The notes under the pieces: generated by a model
The model's input: only the letters and a program-made list of their open reading frames with translations
Told to the model about the DNA's origin: nothing
The model's database searches: none
Position numbers and translations under genes: made by a program
Origin: Viridibacillus soli
Lineage (GTDB): Bacteria; Bacillota; Bacilli; Bacillales_A; Planococcaceae
Direction: 5' to 3'
NCBI RefSeq assembly: GCF_016612995.1
Contig: NZ_JAEOAH010000023.1
Coordinates: 36,570-100,569 of the forward strand
Length of the DNA: 64,000 nt
In this document: positions 28,271 to 37,886 of the stretch, in pieces
Layout of the letters: each line of letters begins with the position of its first letter
How positions within the stretch are numbered: the stretch's first letter is position 1

Positions 28271-29728
28271 CTATTTTTTTGCGTATTTATTTTTTTGTTC
28301 CCAGAAGTCGGCATTCTTAATACCTAATTTAACTGGATCAAATTGAGGATCTATCCCCTGCTTTTTCTGTTGCTCATAATCTTTAAGTGCAATCAGCGCT
28401 GGTTTCATCAAGAATAATAACCCAAAAACATTTACCCAGACCATTAAACCAAGACCGATGTCACCTAATACCCAAGCTAAATCAGATGTTCGGACTGCAC
28501 CATAGAAAGTAGTAGCAATAATGATAATTTGCACGACGCGTATGCCGATTTTCTGACGCTTTCCTTCGAACATATACGCAACATTCGTTTCAGCAATATA
28601 ATAGTAGGCCATCGTAGTTGTAAAGGCAAAGAAGAATAGTGCAATAGCTACAAAGCCAGAGCCTACCCCAGCACCTGGGAATGCACTATCTACAGCCTCT
28701 TGAGTATAAGCTGTACCAGCGGAAATACCTGGCACATTTTCAACTAAATATTCACCTTTACCTTCCTCTAATTGGACATTATACATACCCGAAAATAGGA
28801 TCATGAATGCTGTTGCAGTACAAACTAAAAACACAGCTAAGTATACAGAAGCCGTTTGTACTAAACCTTGTTTTACAGGGTGAGATACTTCTGCAGCAGC
28901 TGATGGGTGTGGCCCCGTACCTTGTCCCGCTTCACTTGCGTAGACACCACGTTTTACTCCCCATGCAATCGCTGCACCAATCATCCCCCCAAATGTTGAA
29001 TCAAGACCAAATGCACTTCGGATAATTAAAGATAAAACTTCAGGTACTTTCTCAATATTTAAAATGATAATAATAGCAGCTACCAGCAGATATCCCATCG
29101 CCATAAATGGTACGACAAAAGAAGCTACTGATGCAATACGTTTTACGCCACCCATAATAATACAGCCTAAAATAAGACAAACAACTAACCCTGAAATCCA
29201 GTGCTGTATGCCAAATGCAGTATACATCGAATCAGCAATAGCATTCGATTGAACTGTTGGTTGTAAAAATGCCATTGCCACTACTGCTGCTACAGCGAAA
29301 ATCATCCCTAGCCAACGCTTCCCTGTACTTTTTTCTATATAAAACGCAGGACCACCTCGGTATACACCGTCTTTTTTCTCTTTATAAATTTGCGCTAATG
29401 TTGATTCTACATAAGCTGTTGCAGATCCGATGAAGGCAATTACCCACATCCAGAAGATTGCGCCCGGTCCACCAAATGCAATTGCTGTAGCAGTACCTGC
29501 AATATTGCCTGTACCAACACGGCCTGATAATGCCATAGATAATGCTTGGAAAGAGGATACACCTGCATCGGATTTCTCGCCTTTGAAGATTTGAGCAAAC
29601 ATTTCCTTCAAGAAACGAACTTGAACACCTTTTGTTAATATAGTAAACAATAATCCGACTAGCAGAATACCGTAGATCATCCACGGACCCCATAATATTT
29701 CGTACATGCCGTTAATAATGGTTTCCAT
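28271..29728 (-). CDS. Alanine/glycine:cation symporter, copy 3
   Basis: Third AGCS-family paralogue, 485 residues. It has GRVGTGNIAGTA, the ASEAGQGTGPHPSAAAE block and the same C-terminal NADFWEQKN signature, but is the most divergent of the three: the conserved NEAGQG is SEAGQG and HPAAAA is HPSAAA. It also carries the VENVPG loop seen in copy 2 but not copy 1. It leads the array in transcription order. The start METIINGMYEILWGPWM follows a GGGGGA site. Confidence 0.93.
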   Translation of the reverse strand: METIINGMYEILWGPWMIYGILLVGLLFTILTKGVQVRFLKEMFAQIFKGEKSDAGVSSFQALSMALSGRVGTGNIAGTATAIAFGGPGAIFWMWVIAFIGSATAYVESTLAQIYKEKKDGVYRGGPAFYIEKSTGKRWLGMIFAVAAVVAMAFLQPTVQSNAIADSMYTAFGIQHWISGLVVCLILGCIIMGGVKRIASVASFVVPFMAMGYLLVAAIIIILNIEKVPEVLSLIIRSAFGLDSTFGGMIGAAIAWGVKRGVYASEAGQGTGPHPSAAAEVSHPVKQGLVQTASVYLAVFLVCTATAFMILFSGMYNVQLEEGKGEYLVENVPGISAGTAYTQEAVDSAFPGAGVGSGFVAIALFFFAFTTTMAYYYIAETNVAYMFEGKRQKIGIRVVQIIIIATTFYGAVRTSDLAWVLGDIGLGLMVWVNVFGLLFLMKPALIALKDYEQQKKQGIDPQFDPVKLGIKNADFWEQKNKYAKK

Positions 29729-29830
29729 CTATTGTCCCCCATCGCTCAAAATAAATTATTCCACTAATTATACATATTGCTAATTTCTTGTATAGGAAAA
29801 ATTCATTCTATTGAAATAGCAATGTTATGT

Positions 29831-29883
29831 ATTATATATCAAAACCCCTAATTTGAAAATATATCTATTGTGTTATACGACAA
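29831..29883. promoter_or_regulatory. Operator-like sites upstream of symporter 3
   Basis: ATTATATATCAAA at 29831-29843 and TTGTGTTATACGACAA at 29868-29883, the latter with TTGT/ACAA ends. Both resemble the palindromes before copy 2. Confidence 0.4.
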
Positions 29884-29936
29884 TTGGAATCGGTTACATA
29901 AAAAAAAAACGGAATTTTGTTAAATTCCGTCCACAT

Positions 29937-30734
29937 TCAAATAATATATCCAACCGACCTAAGTGTATTAAACATAAAACTTTCCATATACACATAAATA
30001 TCTTCACGTTCTTGTTCTTGGAACAAATCGTGATAACATGCTTTCCATTGTTTATATTGGTACTCTGCTAAGCTCTGTTGAGTGAGCCATTTTCTACTAT
30101 ACATAACATCTACTATCTTATCGTTGCCACCACTCATTAATAAGATAGGAATATCCGGGAATACCGTTTGCTGTGAAATTCCCTTCATAAAGGCATGGAG
30201 CTCACGGTACCAATTAACCGAGACAACACAATTATAATAAATGTCGTCTTTTTCCTCTTTAAAAAATTCATAGCTTCTCGTTAAGTGTTTAATATTTATT
30301 TCATGATTGATCTTCATATTCCCTGTTAATTTACTAAGCCCTGTTAACGCATTCGATAATTTAGATGGTTGGTGCTTTAAATGCATCCAAGGTGATGTCA
30401 AAACGACTCCTGTACATTCATATTTAAATTTCTCAATGACATGGATCGCTAAAGTAGCACCAAGGCCATGACCTATGACAAATATCGGCAAATTATATAC
30501 TAAAGCTGCTTGCATCATTTGTTTAACAAATGTTTCATAGCTTTTAAAATCTTCATCATGTACACGTTTATGTCTACTGTCCTCACCATGCCCAGGCAAA
30601 TCACCTGAAATAACATGGATTCCTGACTCTCTTAAGTTTTCAATTAACCATGCATATCGCCTATGATGTTCGTATGCACTATGTATAATAACAGCGACAG
30701 CTTTCGCTTGACCCTCTGTTTCCCATTTCCACAT
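29937..30734 (-). CDS. ytpA: YtpA-like alpha/beta hydrolase lacking the catalytic serine
   Basis: Alpha/beta-hydrolase fold, 265 residues, orthologous in position and layout to B. subtilis YtpA, a phospholipase linked to bacilysocin. The nucleophile elbow reads GHGLG with Gly90 where the family has serine (GHSMG); a GGC codon replaces the expected AGC. The oxyanion segment is also altered (IIHSA instead of IIHGA). The candidate acid D205 in SGGNDKIVD and base H235 in CYHDLF remain. It is otherwise a full-length open frame. Either it has lost hydrolase activity or it serves another role. Confidence 0.85.
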   Translation of the reverse strand: MWKWETEGQAKAVAVIIHSAYEHHRRYAWLIENLRESGIHVISGDLPGHGEDSRHKRVHDEDFKSYETFVKQMMQAALVYNLPIFVIGHGLGATLAIHVIEKFKYECTGVVLTSPWMHLKHQPSKLSNALTGLSKLTGNMKINHEINIKHLTRSYEFFKEEKDDIYYNCVVSVNWYRELHAFMKGISQQTVFPDIPILLMSGGNDKIVDVMYSRKWLTQQSLAEYQYKQWKACYHDLFQEQEREDIYVYMESFMFNTLRSVGYII

Positions 30735-30857
30735 AACTAGCTCACCTCATTATTTCCTATGTATATATTTTAACGTATTCTAACTATTTCTGTTCCATTC
30801 ATAGCTACCATTTGTTACGATAATAATACATAATAACTTGAAATGAGGCGTTTTTCG

Positions 30858-31370
30858 ATGATTTATCCTTTTAAAGACAAAAACCCATCTATTGACCCAT
30901 CTGTTTTTATCGGTGATAACGTAATTATTACAGGCGACGTTACTATCGGACCTGATTCCTCTATTTTTTATAATACGGTTATTCGCGGGGATGTATCGCC
31001 TACGATTATCGGACGGAAAGTAAATGTCCAAGATTTATGTTGTTTACACCAAAGTCCAGCTTATCCACTTATTCTTGAAGATGAAGTGACAATTGGACAC
31101 CAAGTTACATTACATAGCTGTACAATTAAAAAAGGTGCATTAATAGGAATGGCTTCAATCATTCTTGACGGTGCTGAGATTGGCGAAGGTGCATTTATTG
31201 GTGCAGGTAGTCTTGTATCACAAGGTAAGAAAATCCCACCAAATACTTTGGCATTTGGCCGTCCTGCAAAAGTGATCCGCGAATTAACTGAAGAAGATCT
31301 AAAAGATATGGACCGTATTCAAAACGAATATTACGAAAAGGGTCAATATTATAAATCACTACAAAAATAA
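30858..31370 (+). CDS. ytoA: Gamma-carbonic-anhydrase-like protein YtoA
   Basis: Left-handed beta-helix hexapeptide-repeat protein, 170 residues, of the gamma-carbonic anhydrase/PaaY group. Putative zinc histidines lie in CLHQS, IGHQVTLHSC; hexapeptide turns such as IGDNVIITGDVTIGPDSSI are obvious. I start at ATG 30858, nine bases after GAGG; the upstream ATG at 30843 overlaps that ribosome site. It is divergent from ytpA as in B. subtilis. Carbonic anhydrase activity is not proven for this subgroup. Confidence 0.91.
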   Translation: MIYPFKDKNPSIDPSVFIGDNVIITGDVTIGPDSSIFYNTVIRGDVSPTIIGRKVNVQDLCCLHQSPAYPLILEDEVTIGHQVTLHSCTIKKGALIGMASIILDGAEIGEGAFIGAGSLVSQGKKIPPNTLAFGRPAKVIRELTEEDLKDMDRIQNEYYEKGQYYKSLQK

Positions 31371-31401
31371 TAAAACCCTCCGTTTTTAACGGAGGGTTTT
31401 A
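31371..31401. terminator. Terminator between ytoA and pcp
   Basis: Stem AAAACCCTCCGT/ACGGAGGGTTTT, T runs on both strands. Confidence 0.92.
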
Positions 31402-31429
31402 TTTGTTAAATTATGATAAATTATTATTC

Positions 31430-32038
31430 CTAGTCTTCACTTAATACTTCAATACAAATTTTAATACTTTCAATTAAATCTTGTTGAGACCAACTAGGGA
31501 TGTCACCATGCTGTATAGCAAGCTCATGTGACGCGGGGATATGAACAAAACCAGATTTCATATGCGGATATTTTGTCTTTGAATAATGCAATCCTTCATA
31601 CATGATGTTATTACACAAATATGTACCTGCTGTGTTTGATATACTTGCTGGGTAGCCCCTCTCAAGTAATTTACCCACCATCTTACGGATGGGTAAACTT
31701 GAAAAGTATCCCTCTTCACTATCTGAATAAATGAGTTCATCTACGGGGCTGTAACCATTATTGTCCGGCCCGCCGTCCTTCATATTTATAGCGATCCTTT
31801 CTGGAGTTATTTTATATCTTCCACCAGCCAATCCTAGTGAAATGATTGCATCTGGTTTTAATTCTTCGATCAATGCTCGAAACTGTTTCCCCGATGTATT
31901 AAAATCAACATCAAGTACCTTACCTATAATCTGAAAGCTACCAATCTCTAAACCATTTAATGCTTCAACAACCTTCATCGTTGGATTAATCGAATACTTT
32001 AAAAAAGGCTCAAATCCGGTTAACAACAATTTTTTCAT
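31430..32038 (-). CDS. pcp: Pyroglutamyl-peptidase I
   Basis: Cysteine peptidase family C15, 202 residues, removing N-terminal pyroglutamate from peptides in the cytosol. The catalytic triad is visible: E80 in ITPERIAIN, C142 in AGTYLCNN, and H166 in SGFVHIPAS. The length and the N-terminal LLTGFEPF match the family. It stands alone, converging on ytoA. Confidence 0.95.
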   Translation of the reverse strand: MKKLLLTGFEPFLKYSINPTMKVVEALNGLEIGSFQIIGKVLDVDFNTSGKQFRALIEELKPDAIISLGLAGGRYKITPERIAINMKDGGPDNNGYSPVDELIYSDSEEGYFSSLPIRKMVGKLLERGYPASISNTAGTYLCNNIMYEGLHYSKTKYPHMKSGFVHIPASHELAIQHGDIPSWSQQDLIESIKICIEVLSED

Positions 32039-32291
32039 GGTAATCTCTCTCCTCTTATTAAGACTGAATTATCAATATATTAATTAAATAATAGCATATA
32101 TATCTATTTCACAGATCTGTACGAAGACATTTATTTACACGAGTTAAATATCTGTATGGTGAAAGGTGGTAGTCGAAGTTAGCAGTAATCTTTGTTTGCA
32201 AAATAGTAGAGAAATTAGGTACAATTTTATAAATTAAAATTTATTTGATTCAGAATTTATTGAAAAAACATTGAGTTTCTTCTATATAAAT
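32039..32291. other. Gap between pcp and the metK terminator
   Basis: About 250 bases of AT-rich sequence in which I see no gene, repeat or recognisable RNA; it presumably contains the pcp promoter. Confidence 0.5.
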
Positions 32292-32347
32292 AAAAAACAT
32301 CCCTTTTCCACTATTGATCAATCAATTTGTAGTGAAGGGATGTTTTA
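32292..32347 (-). terminator. Terminator after metK
   Basis: Stem AAACATCCCTT/AAGGGATGTTT with an inner CCACTA/TAGTG pairing. Confidence 0.85.
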
Positions 32348-32370
32348 TTTTGAACTTGTTTACTAGCCTA

Positions 32371-33567
32371 TTATAGACCTGCTTTTTCTTTTAGAGCGTC
32401 TGCTTTATCTGTAGCTTCCCAAGGAACATTCAAATCTGTACGACCGAAGTGGCCATAAGCAGCTGTTTGTTTGTAAATTGGGCGACGTAGATCAAGCATT
32501 TTAATGATTCCAGCCGGACGTAGGTCAAATAATTCACGAACCCACTCAACTAAGTCTGCTTCTTTTACTTTACCTGTACCGAATGTATCGATTGCAATTG
32601 AAACTGGTTGTGCAACACCAATCGCGTAAGCAAGTTGCACTTCACAACGCTCAGCAAGTTCAGCTGCTACAATGTTTTTTGCAACATAACGCGCTGCATA
32701 CGCTGCAGAACGGTCAACTTTCGTCGCATCTTTACCTGAGAATGCACCGCCACCGTGACGAGCGTATCCACCATAAGTATCTACGATAATTTTACGACCT
32801 GTTAAACCAGCATCACCTTTAGGCCCACCAATTACAAAGCGGCCTGTTGGGTTGATGAAGTATTTTGTTTTTGCATCAAGTAATTCAGAAGGAACAACTG
32901 GAACAATAACTTGTGCTTGTAAATCAGCTTTAATTTGTTCTAATGTTACTTCTGGATCATGTTGAGTCGAAATAACAATTGTGTCAACGCGAACAGGATG
33001 ATTGTTTTCATCATATTCGATTGTCACTTGTGTTTTACCATCTGGACGCAAATAAGCTAACTCTTTTGTTTTACGAACTTCAGATAAACGACGTGCTAAT
33101 TTATGTGCCAAGCTAATAGGTAGAGGCATTAACTCCGGTGTTTCGTTACATGCGTATCCGAACATTAAACCTTGGTCACCAGCGCCAATAGCTTCAATAT
33201 CTTCATCTGTCATCGAACCTTCACGTGCTTCAAGAGCTTGGTCAACGCCTAATGCGATATCAGCTGATTGCTCGCCGATTGCTGTTAAAACAGCTACATT
33301 TTCACCATCAAAACCATATTTACCACGAGTATAACCTATTTCCATTACCGTCTCACGAACGATTTTGGGAATATCAACATATGTTGAAGTTGTAATTTCT
33401 CCTGCTACTAATACAAGACCTGTTGTTACTGTAGTTTCACACGCTACACGTGCATTCGGGTCTTTTGAAACGATTTCATCTAAAATGGCATCCGAAATTT
33501 GATCACAAATTTTATCTGGATGTCCTTCTGTTACACTCTCTGATGTAAACAGTCTACGGTTTGTCAT
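32371..33567 (-). CDS. metK: S-adenosylmethionine synthetase
   Basis: Makes SAM from methionine and ATP, 398 residues from the chosen start. Family motifs present are [14 protein letters not shown] near the N-terminus, [12 protein letters not shown] in the middle and GGGAFSGKD (ATP/phosphate binding) towards the C-terminus. The ATG at 33567 has AGGAGG seven bases upstream; the longer frame to 33699 reads through the leader and is not a real extension. Transcription is controlled by a SAM-I riboswitch. Confidence 0.97.
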   Translation of the reverse strand: MTNRRLFTSESVTEGHPDKICDQISDAILDEIVSKDPNARVACETTVTTGLVLVAGEITTSTYVDIPKIVRETVMEIGYTRGKYGFDGENVAVLTAIGEQSADIALGVDQALEAREGSMTDEDIEAIGAGDQGLMFGYACNETPELMPLPISLAHKLARRLSEVRKTKELAYLRPDGKTQVTIEYDENNHPVRVDTIVISTQHDPEVTLEQIKADLQAQVIVPVVPSELLDAKTKYFINPTGRFVIGGPKGDAGLTGRKIIVDTYGGYARHGGGAFSGKDATKVDRSAAYAARYVAKNIVAAELAERCEVQLAYAIGVAQPVSIAIDTFGTGKVKEADLVEWVRELFDLRPAGIIKMLDLRRPIYKQTAAYGHFGRTDLNVPWEATDKADALKEKAGL

Positions 33568-33768
33568 TTGGTTTCCTCCTATTATCTGCGAGATTGCCTC
33601 GGAAATGATACGGTACTCATTACCCATGTTAGTTCTTTCCAGTCGGATTGAACACCAAGCCGTTGCTGCTTTTAACACGAGGATTCTAGAAAGTGCCACT
33701 ATATATAAATAGATCCGCTTAAATTACATATACTAATAAAAAAATGTAGGATTTGGTCTATTTTAAAT

Positions 33769-33811
33769 AAAAAAAACCCTTCCGCCCATTATTACTAATG
33801 AGTGGAAGGGA
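33769..33811 (-). terminator. Expression-platform terminator of the SAM riboswitch
   Basis: Stem CCCTTCCACTCATT with its complement (one mismatch) followed by eight T on the minus strand, between the aptamer and metK. Confidence 0.9.
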
Positions 33812-33829
33812 ATAATTCATAAGCACCTT

Positions 33830-33955
33830 TCACTCTTATCGTTCAAGGATTGAATCCTTGCATCAGATTAAGCACCAGCGCATCACGTGAAATCATAATG
33901 CAGGTTGCCGGGTTTCATAGGGCCTGACCCTCCACCAGCTCGGGATAAGAGTATC
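33830..33955 (-). promoter_or_regulatory. SAM-I (S-box) riboswitch of metK
   Basis: The minus strand shows CTCTTATCCCGAGCTGGTGG at the 5' end, AGGGTCAGGCCCTATGAAAC, then CGGCAACC, closing with GATAAGAG, which is the S-box consensus order. High SAM should favour the downstream terminator and shut off metK. Confidence 0.96.
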
Positions 33956-34079
33956 CGTTCAATTCCTCATGTTAGAACACTTTGGAATTGTTGTCAATAC
34001 CTTTTTTGTTATTTTAAAAAAAGTACATTTTTCATAAAATTTATACCTTAATTAGTATAGATTATTTAACTAAATGTGT

Positions 34080-34085
34080 TATACT
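34080..34085 (+). promoter_or_regulatory. Candidate -10 box for pckA
   Basis: TATACT about 70 bases before the pckA start; no convincing -35 box. Confidence 0.35.
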
Positions 34086-34154
34086 AATTTCCGAAATGAA
34101 TTATAAATACACTCAATTATGAGGAATAATATAAAAAGGATGGTACGTAAAACG

Positions 34155-35741
34155 ATGAATTCAGTAGAACCTACGAATGAACTGAAGGAATTATTGAAAG
34201 GCGAAAATATTCTGGAACAACTTTCAGTACCACAATTAACAGAAAAAGCTACTTCACGCGGTGAGGCAATCCTAACTGTTGATGGTGCTGTAAGAGCAGT
34301 AACAGGTAAATATACAGGTCGTTCTCCTAAAGATAAATATATGGTAGAAGAAGAAAGTTCAAAAGATAAAATTGATTGGGGTAAAGTAAATAAGCCCATC
34401 TCATCAGATATCTTCGACTCATTATACACTAAAGTAGTAAACTACTTAAAAGAAAAAGAAGAATTATTTGTATTCAAAGGTTTTGCAGGAGCTGAACCAG
34501 CATCTCGTATAGCTATTCGCGTTATAAATGAATATGCTTGGCATAACCTATTTGCACATCAATTATTCATTCGTCCTACTGTAGAAGAGCTAAAAACTCA
34601 TGAATCTGACTTCACAATCGTTTCAGCTCCAACTTTCAAAGCGGACCCAGCAGTAGATGGCACTGATTCAGAAACTTTCATCATCGTTTCTCTTGAAAAA
34701 CGCATTATCTTAATCGGTGGTACTGAGTACGCTGGCGAAATGAAAAAATCAATTTTCAGTATCATGAACTACTTATTACCACAACAAGGTATTCTTTCAA
34801 TGCACTGTTCAGCAAACGTTGGTGAAGCAGGCGATGTAGCCTTATTCTTCGGTCTATCTGGAACGGGTAAAACAACTTTATCTGCAGATTCAGATCGTAA
34901 ATTAATCGGTGATGATGAACATGGTTGGTCTGACAACGGTGTATTCAACATCGAAGGCGGTTGCTACGCTAAAACAATCAACCTTTCTGCAGAGAAAGAA
35001 CCTGAAATTTACAATGCAATCCGTTTTGGTACTGTATTAGAAAACGTAGTGGTAGATGAAGAAATTCGTATTCCTAACTACGATGACGGTTCTCTGACAG
35101 AAAACACTCGTGTTGCTTATCCAATCCAAAATATCGATAACATTGTAGACCCATCTGTTGCAGGTCACCCAAAAACAATCGTCTTCTTAACTGCAGATGC
35201 ATTTGGCGTATTACCTCCAATCAGTAAATTAACGAAAGAACAAGCAATGTACCACTTCTTAAGTGGATTTACATCAAAACTAGCAGGTACTGAACGTGGC
35301 GTTACTTCGCCTGAACCAGTATTCTCTACATGCTTCGGTTCTCCATTCCTACCACTTCCAGCTACAGTATATGCTGAAATGTTAGGTAACAAAATCGACG
35401 AACATGGCGTAAACGTATTCCTAGTAAACACTGGTTGGACTGGTGGCGAATACGGCGTAGGTAACCGTATGAAACTTTCATACACTCGTACAATGATTCG
35501 TGCTGCAATCGATGGTAAACTAAATAACGTTACTACTGAAAAAGACGCTATCTTTGGCTTAGAAATGCCTGTAGCTATTGAAGGTGTACCAACTGAAGTA
35601 TTAAACCCACGTAATGCTTGGGAAGATAAAGTGGCTTATGATCAAAAAGCTTCTGCACTTGCTAGTATGTTCCGGGAAAACTTCAAAAAATTCGGCGTTG
35701 TATCAGAATCTATCGTAAAAAATGGCGGCCCAATCGCTTAA
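34155..35741 (+). CDS. pckA: Phosphoenolpyruvate carboxykinase (ATP)
   Basis: Gluconeogenic enzyme converting oxaloacetate to PEP with ATP, 528 residues. The P-loop is [11 protein letters not shown], and the family blocks GRSPKDKY and [16 protein letters not shown] are present. Homologues begin MNSV, which is the ATG at 34155; AAAAAGGA lies somewhat far upstream, and an alternative ATG at 34140 would add five residues. It is divergent from the metK leader as in B. subtilis. A strong terminator follows. Confidence 0.95.
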   Translation: MNSVEPTNELKELLKGENILEQLSVPQLTEKATSRGEAILTVDGAVRAVTGKYTGRSPKDKYMVEEESSKDKIDWGKVNKPISSDIFDSLYTKVVNYLKEKEELFVFKGFAGAEPASRIAIRVINEYAWHNLFAHQLFIRPTVEELKTHESDFTIVSAPTFKADPAVDGTDSETFIIVSLEKRIILIGGTEYAGEMKKSIFSIMNYLLPQQGILSMHCSANVGEAGDVALFFGLSGTGKTTLSADSDRKLIGDDEHGWSDNGVFNIEGGCYAKTINLSAEKEPEIYNAIRFGTVLENVVVDEEIRIPNYDDGSLTENTRVAYPIQNIDNIVDPSVAGHPKTIVFLTADAFGVLPPISKLTKEQAMYHFLSGFTSKLAGTERGVTSPEPVFSTCFGSPFLPLPATVYAEMLGNKIDEHGVNVFLVNTGWTGGEYGVGNRMKLSYTRTMIRAAIDGKLNNVTTEKDAIFGLEMPVAIEGVPTEVLNPRNAWEDKVAYDQKASALASMFRENFKKFGVVSESIVKNGGPIA

Positions 35742-35845
35742 TTCATCCGAAAAGAAAAACTATTCTTATGGACTATTAAAAGTCAAAAGTTAATACGTTG
35801 ATACATCAACATAGTTTCTATAATATGCAACATTATAAAGAATAA

Positions 35846-35885
35846 AAAAGCGTAACTAAGATAAAATCTTTAGTTACGCTTTTTG
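35846..35885 (+). terminator. Terminator after pckA
   Basis: Stem AAAGCGTAACTA/TAGTTACGCTTT with a five-T tail. Confidence 0.9.
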
Positions 35886-36022
35886 TCATATAGAGGATTT
35901 ATAGTGAATTTATAGAATATTGAGTATAGACTTAAAAAATAAATACTGCTCGTGTTATTAAATCAAAGGGGCAGGTCAGTTGAAGTATAGTATTAAATAT
36001 ATCGGAAAAAGAGGAGATTACT

Positions 36023-36097
36023 ATGAGGTCTAATATATTTGGTATCTGCTTCATTTATTACTTTTCCTTAAGTGTTCCGGGATGCTATATAAAATAA
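36023..36097 (+). pseudogene. 24-residue lipoprotein signal-peptide remnant
   Basis: An ATG with a strong GAGGAG site encodes 24 residues, a signal peptide ending in the lipobox-like VPGC followed by only three residues and TAA. It looks like the front of a lipoprotein gene truncated just past the acylated cysteine. It could alternatively be a genuine tiny secreted peptide. The flanks 35886-36022 and 36098-36222 show nothing else. Confidence 0.4.
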
Positions 36098-36222
36098 TAC
36101 TGTCAACTAGAAGCAAGTAGAATACATTCCAAGCATTATTTCTTCTCGAAAGAAATCCGTAGTTAGTTTTAAAGGAATGTTCAGCATTTTTTAGAAATTT
36201 TAAAAATACTAGTTACACTGTA

Positions 36223-37137
36223 GTGAGGAGCGGAGAAATCATTTTTAGTCTCAAAAGGAATTTATCTTATCTCATAATCGGCTTTTTAACCATTCTATTT
36301 TATTTCGTATTTCTATTATTATATCTTCAAGATGTAATCGATGGAATTGTTTTTATCGGTGGATTATTTGTTAGCTTAATTATCCTAGTAATCGCACTCA
36401 TTGTGTATCGAAAAAAACGTGCTTACAAACGAAAAATCCTACTCGCCTTGTGTATAATATCGCTTTTACTTTGCTATGAACTACCGCTTTTAGGATATGA
36501 ATCTACTTCGCATGCCGCCTACATTTATAAGGAGCCATTACAAGTAGCCGAAGGTTCAGGAATCTATTTATTAGGTGTTACTAAAGTAGATTTTAAATTT
36601 ATGGAAAGTAAAAACGCCGTTACGAAACTTTTAAACGAACAACATGTTGATTTTTTAAATATTATTGAAGTGACGAATCAAATTCGATATGGAAGCAAAA
36701 ACCGTCAATTATTACAGTGGATTCATCTTCAAAAAAGTGAAGTAGAACAAATGAGAGAAAATGTGAAGCATTATTTAGGACAAGAAAACGAAAATATTAA
36801 CGAATTTTTAAATAACGACCAAAATGAAGGAAGTAGTGCAGGACTAGGCTTAGTGCTATCTGAACTCATCATGCGGGGCGATTTACAAAACGATTTATCT
36901 ATTGCAGTTACTGGAGGAATTAGCGCAAAGGGTGACGTAGTATCTGTCGGGATTTTGAAAGAAAAAATTCAAATCGCTGAAAGATACGCTCTTTCTTTTA
37001 TGATCATCCCAAGCGAAAATGCTGAAGAAGTAGCAGAGATTCAAAAGGAACTGAGCTTAAACATTCAAATTTTTGATGTGGCACATATCGATGAAGCAGT
37101 CCAACTGATTAATGAGTTAAACGATAAAAATAAATGA
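36223..37137 (+). CDS. Membrane-anchored Lon-type (S16) serine protease domain protein
   Basis: 304-residue frame with three N-terminal hydrophobic helices (about residues 14-36, 42-61, 72-90) and a C-terminal Lon proteolytic domain. The catalytic dyad is probably S205 in NEGSSAGLGL and K246 in VGILKEKI; TGGISAKGDV lies between. The AAA+ domain of Lon and the PDZ domain of YlbL-type proteases are both absent. The frame opens at GTG 36223, but the ribosome-like GAGGAG lies inside that start, so the real initiation codon is uncertain. Probably acts on membrane or extracytoplasmic proteins. Confidence 0.8.
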   Translation: MRSGEIIFSLKRNLSYLIIGFLTILFYFVFLLLYLQDVIDGIVFIGGLFVSLIILVIALIVYRKKRAYKRKILLALCIISLLLCYELPLLGYESTSHAAYIYKEPLQVAEGSGIYLLGVTKVDFKFMESKNAVTKLLNEQHVDFLNIIEVTNQIRYGSKNRQLLQWIHLQKSEVEQMRENVKHYLGQENENINEFLNNDQNEGSSAGLGLVLSELIMRGDLQNDLSIAVTGGISAKGDVVSVGILKEKIQIAERYALSFMIIPSENAEEVAEIQKELSLNIQIFDVAHIDEAVQLINELNDKNK

Positions 37138-37351
37138 ACGGAATCTTTAGATATAACACTCAAATTCATTACATTATCCTGTTACGGTGTGTTACTACAT
37201 TGAATGATGTATAAGAACTAGACTTTCTAAAACTTCATTGAATTAATTATGGCATCTTATGGCTGTCCAACAGTAATGCAGGACTCTATAACTTAGCTTT
37301 TTGGAATTTTCTAATGCAACTAACTGGCTTTTAACCGCATAAGAAATTTAA

Positions 37352-37388
37352 AATAGACTTGTTAAACGTTAATTAACAAGTCTATCTT
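37352..37388. terminator. Bidirectional terminator
   Basis: Stem ATAGACTTGTTAA with a perfect complement, between two converging genes. Confidence 0.88.
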
Positions 37389-37417
37389 TGATTCTAAATA
37401 ATGTCTTTTTTACAGCT

Positions 37418-37882
37418 TTAATCAGTATCATTATCATTATCATCAAAAACAACTTCAGTATGTGGATTAGAAAACACTTCGATTATTCTATCGGATTGTT
37501 CCTCAGTCACCCGATTAAAACGTAGCTCATTCCCGTAATCTTTAATTTCTAAGCCGCTTTCTCCATTCTCATCAAAAAATCGCATAGAAAACCATTTCAG
37601 TTTTCCCTCTTCATCCGCTGATTGATTTATGAAAAATTCACGATTCACATCCGATAGAAATACTCTTTCAATTTTAATTAATCCTTCATTTTTTGAAACA
37701 GATGATATACGTTCTAATTCATCAATCGTAGACTTTTCTTCCTGCCAATTTTGAATTTCTACTTCTTTATAATCCTTTATATGGGTGTTCCAAAGAACTG
37801 GCCAAAAAGGGTACTTTTCTTCAAAACTCGAACTAACTTTTAGCTTTCGCATATCAATTGTTACTTTTACATAACCTAACAT
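37418..37882 (-). CDS. Hypothetical protein, 154 residues
   Basis: Soluble, acidic protein with an aspartate/asparagine-rich tail (VVFDDNDNDTD). No signal peptide, membrane segment or known motif is visible. Tryptophans cluster near the N-terminus (YPFWPVLWN). It follows ytmA on the same strand with a four-base gap, so it is probably co-transcribed, and it ends before a strong terminator. I do not recognise the family. Confidence 0.7.
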   Translation of the reverse strand: MLGYVKVTIDMRKLKVSSSFEEKYPFWPVLWNTHIKDYKEVEIQNWQEEKSTIDELERISSVSKNEGLIKIERVFLSDVNREFFINQSADEEGKLKWFSMRFFDENGESGLEIKDYGNELRFNRVTEEQSDRIIEVFSNPHTEVVFDDNDNDTD

Positions 37883-37886
37883 TCAT

